From Utricularia gibba (Eukaryota; Streptophyta; Magnoliopsida; Lamiales; Lentibulariaceae), in the NCBI GenBank assembly GCA_002189035.1, contig NEEC01000029.1, positions 391,600-455,599 on the forward strand: 64,000 bases of DNA. The letters run 5' to 3'. Position 1 is the stretch's first letter. Every line of letters begins with the position of its first letter. The position numbers and the translations under genes were made by a program. This document shows positions 59,353-64,000 of the stretch, piece after piece. The notes under the pieces were generated by a model that did not search any database, was not told where the DNA came from, and saw only the letters and a list, made by a program, of their open reading frames with translations.

Positions 59353-61398
59353 CTACTGACAGATGGATAGTTTATTTTCTTCACAAACCATTGGTAGTGT
59401 GTTCTTCACCACCACCATTTCTTCCACGAATTTTGATATGGCCATGAACTGCTCGTTACAGTTTTCCTGACAAAACGATGAAAATATTTGAGCACCAAGA
59501 AGACCCCGAATCTGGAAAAGGGGTGCAAAATCATATATACCACCGAGTCAAGTGCAACACCAAAGTTGCACAACGAGGAGATCAAAGATGCAACATATTC
59601 TTCTTTCTTCCTTCCAGAATTCACTTTTTCAAGCTCCCTGAAATCGATCCAACATTATGGTTTCCATCCACAAATGCAAAAAACAAGTCACTATTTAATT
59701 TTTCAAAAATTACCTCCACAACTTTTCAACTTCCTCCTTCAACTGCACCTTCGTTGCCACCAACTCAAGTTGTCTGCGTAAATGTAAGTGTTTCTCCCAA
59801 TATCAAGAAAAAAAAGAATAATAATCCTACTCTATGCAACGTCATGTTTGACCTTCTTAGTTGCAAAACCTCATCCTTCAAAAGCTTAACCTCCCTTGCA
59901 CACACAGGATCATGATTAAGTGAATCGCCAATCTTCCAACCAGGAGGTGGAACCCAATAAGGATCACTCACTCCTGCTTCTTTTCTCATATCGATGAGTT
60001 CAGCAGTTTCCAGCCAATACTCCATTGCTCCATCAGGATTGTGCCTCCGTCTAAACCTCTCTTGGCCACCTGGAGCTAGCTTTCCAGCCATATGCTTCAG
60101 AAGATGGTCCAATAACCCCGTATCACCTATCTTTTTCCTTGCTTCAGCCCTGAGTTGAGGCCGCAGAATCGGCTTCTCTGCTGTTGCTCCTCTGAGCCTC
60201 ATCACTGCCAAGAGGTTCTTCTCAGCAAGCTTATACCTAAATTAATATATAGTCCTTCAGCATAACTGCCAAATTAATTAAGGATCACAGGTACACAAAA
60301 TTACCTTTCTGCAGACCAGCGACCTTTAGGGTCTCTCTGAATAAACGCTTCATTGGATCCAGTGTTACCCTTCTGTTTTTTTGACATTGACATTGACATT
60401 GACTTTGACTTTGGCTTTGCTTTTTTTGACTCGAATTTTTCTTTTTTCTTGGCTTTCTTGACCACAAGGCTTCTGAATGGGTACGTCTTTCTTTTCAAAT
60501 TCCCGTTAGCCTCCATAAACTCTTTTTCTTTTCGCTGTTCTTCATTTTCTTGATTATCGTAACTTCTTTCTTCTTCTTCTTCCTTCTCTTCTTCTTTTCC
60601 TTCATCATCATGAGCATCTTTTTCTTCTTTTCTTTCTACTACTTCTTCTTGTTCTTCCATTTCCTTTTCTTTTTGGTGCTCTTCATCTTGACATTTCTCT
60701 TTTCCATCAAGAGAAAATGCATTTATTTCTTCCTTTTCAGAACCAACCTCGCTAACAAAACTTGTTGTAGAATCCTGTGTATTAACGTCACTAAAAACAT
60801 TCTCCATATGCTTTCCATGATGCTTTGCTTGCCTCCTGACTCCCCAGTTGACCATCCCAAATTCTTTCAACACAGATAAACAGGTTCTCTTCTTCTCTCC
60901 ACCATTAGCATCCGCATACTTGCGCACTTCTCCGTGTGAGCAACCAAGCAACCAAAAAGATTCTAAAGTTTTCTCCTCCGAAAAAATATGTGGTGGAACT
61001 GATCTGACAAGAGACTTTGCTGCTGATTCACAACTCATCACGAACTTCTCGTCCAATGCAGGATGTGTTTTCCTTTTACTGTAGTTGAAAAATGCTCTCA
61101 ACGATCCGACACTCGGAAATCTTATAGACACACTGAGATCTGTCTTCTCGCAAACCTATAATCCACGGTTTCGTCAATAAAGAATTCGTTGCGATTAAAC
61201 AAATACAAAAAATAGGACTACCAGATACAGTCATCACTGACTCACCAATGCAACTCGGATAGACCTTAGCTGAGTAGGGATTGTTGGAGGAAGATGAGAG
61301 TGATCAATCTCGAAAAGAAAGCCTTGTTTGATATGATTTCCCATCTCGTGTGCGAGGGAGACACCTTTCATTCGCTCTGAATCCCGAAGCAGCAGCAT
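59353..61398 (-). CDS. DYAD: Meiotic protein DYAD/SWITCH1 (AMEIOTIC1 family)
   Basis: Exons in order: 61398-61246, 61155-60305, 60236-59853, 59773-59714, then an exon from about 59674 whose donor is uncertain (about 59560), and a last exon from about 59460 to 59353. The N-terminus (NHIKQGFLFEIDHSHLPP then LRSIRVAL) and VSIRFPSVGSLRAFFNYSKR follow the family. A long Glu/Lys-rich stretch (about residues 190-270) leads to the core RWSAERYKLAEKNLLAVMRL, then ILRPQLRAEARKKIGDTGLL, DHLLKHMAGKLAPGGQERF, NPDGAMEYWLE and DPYWVPPPGWKIGD. A coiled coil (QLELVATKVQLKEEVEKLW) and EQFMAISKFVEEM close it. DYAD acts in meiocyte nuclei in entry to meiosis, sister cohesion and pairing by opposing WAPL. The C-terminus is shorter than in Arabidopsis (about 640 residues). 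Confidence 0.9.
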
Positions 61399-62125
61399 AT
61401 GAAGTTCAGCACAGTGACAGTTGAAAAATCACTTAAACTCGGGTGCGTTTAGAAGTAGAGAGAAAAACCTTGTGAGGAAAGACAGCCCACTGATGAAGGC
61501 TGCCCGGGTAACGGATATTCCAACAGCGGCAACTGTGCATTCGTGGTACGACTTTGCTCTGCCTCGTTTTGGCAAGTTTGTTGCATTACCTGCAGAAACT
61601 GTGCGGCGGCGAAAAACAATTACTACGCCCAGAAGGTCCATGCATTCTAAAACATCCCATATACAGAGCATAGAGTATAAAAACTGATTGCATTCATGTT
61701 TCATTCAGGCAGGAATGTAAATTAATTTAATAAAATAAAAAATTGACTCAGCAGAATCACAGAGAAAGAGAGAGAGAGAGAGAGAAACCATGACGGTTTG
61801 GGGGTGAAAAGCTCTCTTGAAGCGCTTACGGCGGTAAGTCTCCATCGTCTTGAAGATCTGTGATGGCCAAAAACACGATGAGAATCATGAAAAACCAATT
61901 ACTGAAATTTGTATATCCGAAACTGGAAGTGGCAAAAAAATTAGGGTTTTCGGGAAAGTGGGTAAACTGGGGGTGGGCGAGGAACCGGGCGTTGTCCATG
62001 GATGCACGACGAAAGAAAAATGCTACTCGTAACCTGCATTGCAGAAGGAGTGGGGAATAGTTCGCTAAAATTTGAAGTTTGTAAACGTTTTCTTATAACT
62101 TTATATCATATTCGTTATCAACACG
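61399..62125. other. DYAD upstream region
   Basis: Frames at 61421-61704 are open on both strands for 88-91 codons but show no family motif. Purine dinucleotide repeat at 61767-61786. Likely promoter and leader of the DYAD gene. Confidence 0.45.
61767..61786. repeat. (AG)n microsatellite
   Basis: About nine AG units upstream of DYAD. Confidence 0.9.
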
Positions 62126-62197
62126 GTGGCTGTAGTTTAGTGGTTAGAATTCCACGTTGTGGCCGTGGAGACCTGGGCTCGAATCCCAGCAGCCACA
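62126..62197 (+). tRNA. trnH-GUG: tRNA-His (anticodon GUG)
   Basis: A complete 72-base cloverleaf. The acceptor arm GTGGCTG pairs with CAGCCAC (62190-62196) followed by discriminator A. The D arm holds TAGTTTAGTGGTTA. The anticodon arm is CCACG-TTGTGGC-CGTGG with anticodon GTG at 62159-62161, and the T arm contains GGTTCGAATCC-type sequence (GGCTCGAATCC). It matches the plant nuclear tRNA-His. There is no encoded G at position -1 that counts as part of the gene by itself (the base before is G), and the CCA end is not encoded, as expected. No intron. Confidence 0.96.
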
Positions 62198-62618
62198 CAA
62201 GTAAGGAGATGTGATGTATTTTTTGTAAGTAATTAACAATCGCTTATGGAGTTTCAACTACATCAATGGCCCAATCACTTGGCGCTTTGATATGATGGTA
62301 TAAGGTTGGTTTATGGTAGGTTTAATAAAATTGTTTTATTTTGGTATGTAGGTATAATTATACGTTATTATACCCTAAAACCCTCAAATATAATACCCTC
62401 AAATATATATATACTCAAAAAGAGGTATGTGTATTTTTATACCCACATATTTGGGTTTAACTAAACCTAAATAATCTAAACCTATTAATACTTAAAACAC
62501 ATCAACCAAACAATACTTTAATGTTCATTACATTTTAAATTCTACCGACGCAGCTGGACAGCCTCTGAAGGCAATGCAATACATCTATGGTGTATACAAA
62601 CATTTGTTTTGAGTTGTT
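62198..62618. other. Spacer between tRNA-His and PSAG
   Basis: AT-rich, with repeated TACCCTCAAATATA units at about 62372-62415. It contains the PSAG 3' untranslated region. A short T-rich stretch directly after the tRNA (TATTTTTTG at 62217-62225) could end Pol III transcription. Confidence 0.5.
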
Positions 62619-63047
62619 TTACCCAAAGAAACTGGGATCGTAACCGTTGCTGGAAGTTGCGAGAATGTAATAGGCAACAATGTGGCCAATAGAACCCCAG
62701 GCAAGCACATCGACGATGTTAAAGCCAACAGGATCGTTGGATTTGAGGAGGCTGACGTATTCCTTGGCTCGTACATCGCCAGCCTCGAAGTGCGAGACGC
62801 CGTTCTGCTCCGGCAAGCCTTGTTTCCCGACGTTCTCGCGCTGGAAGTTGAGAAAGACAAAACGCCCAAGGAAGAGGGACAGCCCAGTGCTCAGGCTGAT
62901 GACGATCGAAGGATTCAGCTCAGCTTTTACAATTAGTGCCCCCCGCTGCTCCTTTTTGAGGGAGATGGAGAAAGGGGAGCGGACATGCGTGCGAATGGTG
63001 GGGCGGAGACCGTGGAACGTAGGAACGGAGAAGAGGGCCGACGCCAT
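62619..63047 (-). CDS. PSAG: Photosystem I reaction centre subunit V
   Basis: An intronless frame of 142 residues. A plastid transit peptide ([20 protein letters not shown]) of about 45 residues precedes the mature start [20 protein letters not shown]. Two membrane helices ([20 protein letters not shown] and [20 protein letters not shown]) flank a stromal loop with [17 protein letters not shown] and [20 protein letters not shown]. The end YDPSFFG is typical. PsaG sits at the edge of photosystem I in the thylakoid membrane, stabilising the core and the attachment of light-harvesting antenna. The start (63047) is the first ATG after a G-box promoter. Confidence 0.96.
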   Translation of the reverse strand: MASALFSVPTFHGLRPTIRTHVRSPFSISLKKEQRGALIVKAELNPSIVISLSTGLSLFLGRFVFLNFQRENVGKQGLPEQNGVSHFEAGDVRAKEYVSLLKSNDPVGFNIVDVLAWGSIGHIVAYYILATSSNGYDPSFFG

Positions 63048-63125
63048 TGCTGAGGATTTGATTCGCTTTGGCCTTTGTGTAAAAGAAGATTGATCGGCGT
63101 GGAAAGACTCTTGAGAAGGTGAGGT

Positions 63126-63172
63126 TATATTTCGTTGCGAGGATCGGAAGTAGATTATGGGGCTCACGTGGC
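63126..63172 (-). promoter_or_regulatory. PSAG promoter elements (G-box and TATA-like)
   Basis: On the minus strand GCCACGTG (63172-63165), a G-box of the kind found in light-regulated photosynthesis genes, is followed 30-odd bases later by AATATAAC (about 63133-63126), a TATA-like element about 80 bases before the start codon. Confidence 0.55.
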
Positions 63173-63849
63173 TTCCTTTAATTGGTTTTATGAAGATAAA
63201 ATGTTGTAATCGTACAAAAAAAAAAAAAAAAACAGAATAATCCCCCATGGACTTGGATGGTTACAGGAGGTTATCAGTCAAACCAATAGAGAACCTTAAA
63301 ACACTCTTTTTTTCATTTTCCAATTCAAGTTCCCTTTTTCAGAACATATTTTCTAGTTATTTATGCACGTGTTACACTACACCTGTTGACCTATCGTTGG
63401 GGGATTGTTGAAACATTGGATAAAAGATTAACCAACATGGTAGGAAAGAGCTTACGTTTGCAGAAACATTGAACAAAATAATAACTTTAAATGGTCAACT
63501 AAGAAGAACGTTTGTTGCAAGGGAAAAGAACCTCACCTTGGTCTTACAAGTTCATATTCAATTCAAGACGAAATATTTAGACATTTAGCAATTAAATCCC
63601 ACTTTATAAAACATTCTTTATCTATACTAAAATACAAAATACACACTAAATGATTACGATTTAACACGCTTTAGTGATATAGTATATACGATTCAGAAAT
63701 TAAGATATAAAATCAATGGATAGGATTTCATGACCACAACCTTAAGGTTAAAGTTCAAAGAATTAGAAAAAATTGTGTTTCTTTACGCTGATAATTCATC
63801 ACTGGTTTAGGGGTTGAACTTTAAAGCTCATTATATTGGTTTATGAATC
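63173..63849. other. AT-rich spacer upstream of PSAG
   Basis: It contains a run of 18 A at 63216-63233 and otherwise plain AT-rich sequence. No coding signal. Confidence 0.5.
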
Positions 63850-64000
63850 AGGGTTAAGGATTCAGGGTTTTAGGGTTAAGGGTTCAGCGTTTTGGGTTTA
63901 GGGATGAGGGTTCAGGGTTTGAGGGTTAAGGGTTTGAGGGTTTTGAGGGTTCAGGGTTTGAGGTTTAGGGTTTAGGGTTAGGGTTGAGGGTTCACGGTTT
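63850..64000. repeat. Degenerate TTTAGGG telomere-like repeats
   Basis: The last 150 bases are built from variants of the plant telomere unit (GGGTTTAGGG, GGGTTAAGG, GGGTTCAG, GGGTTTGA). Only a few perfect TTTAGGG units occur. The array continues beyond the window, so it may be an interstitial array or the approach to a chromosome end. Confidence 0.85.

Noticed and set aside
60550-60879. Phe-rich plus-strand frame
   Set aside because: It is the antisense of the Glu/Lys-rich part of DYAD exon 2.
61421-61704. Possible small gene upstream of DYAD
   Set aside because: Both strands are open over the same stretch, neither translation resembles a family, and no splice partners are evident.
62680-63093. 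Plus-strand frames of 84 and 137 codons
   Set aside because: Both are antisense shadows of PSAG, whose minus-strand product is certain.

Overview
This is nuclear DNA of a flowering plant, most likely a eudicot. Genes are split by short GT-AG introns, there is a nuclear-type tRNA-His, the nuclear photosystem I gene PSAG and a plastid-type pyruvate kinase, and nearly all proteins belong to land-plant families (CBL, BAHD, CCT, ERECTA-like kinase, DYAD, plant MBD). Twenty-one gene loci are recognised in 64 kb (twenty protein genes and one tRNA), plus two pseudogene relics. Most introns are 70-150 bases and no intact transposon was seen, so this is a compact, gene-rich region. The exact species cannot be told from the sequence.

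Layout. 1-6.5 kb: 3' end of a TPR (kinesin light chain-like) gene (+), an ABI-like SCAR/WAVE subunit gene (-) and a coiled-coil protein gene (-). 8.1-14 kb: a CBL calcium sensor, a NudC/BOBBER chaperone and a CCT-motif protein, all (+). 14.6-20.2 kb: an ATX4/5-type histone H3K4 methyltransferase (-). 21.7-22.9 kb: a decayed polypyrimidine tract-binding (PTB) pseudogene (-). 24.5-26.2 kb: a BAHD acyltransferase (+). 26.8-30.0 kb: plastid pyruvate kinase beta (-), divergent from an F-box gene (30.7-32.0 kb, +). 32.6-34.4 kb: a half-size ABCG transporter (+). 34.8-35.3 kb: a PPR pseudogene fragment (-). 36-38.5 kb: a MEKK-like protein that has lost key kinase residues (+). 39.4-42.2 kb: an MBD13-like methyl-CpG-binding-domain protein (+). 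45-50.6 kb: an ERECTA-like receptor kinase with many exons (+). 52-52.5 kb: a small DUF761-type membrane protein (-). 53.1-53.6 kb: calmodulin-like CML13/14 (+). 54.9-56.5 kb: a glycerol-3-phosphate transporter-family protein (-). 59.4-61.4 kb: the meiotic protein DYAD/SWI1 (-). 62.1 kb: tRNA-His(GUG). 62.6-63.0 kb: PSAG (-). The last 150 bases are degenerate TTTAGGG (telomere-like) repeats.

These are independent housekeeping, signalling and developmental genes, not an operon or cassette. The order BOB1 / CCT / ATX5 / PTB / plastid PK / F-box / ABCG8 / MBD13 recalls one stretch of Arabidopsis chromosome 5 (from memory), so this looks like an old conserved block.

Three points stand out. (1) Five single-base losses in runs of C or G break otherwise well-conserved reading frames (BOB1, the ATX SET domain, ABCG twice, MBD13); they share one signature and look more like assembly errors than biology. 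(2) The MEKK-like gene appears to encode a pseudokinase. (3) Pyruvate kinase appears to use two GC-AG introns. No undescribed multi-gene system was found.
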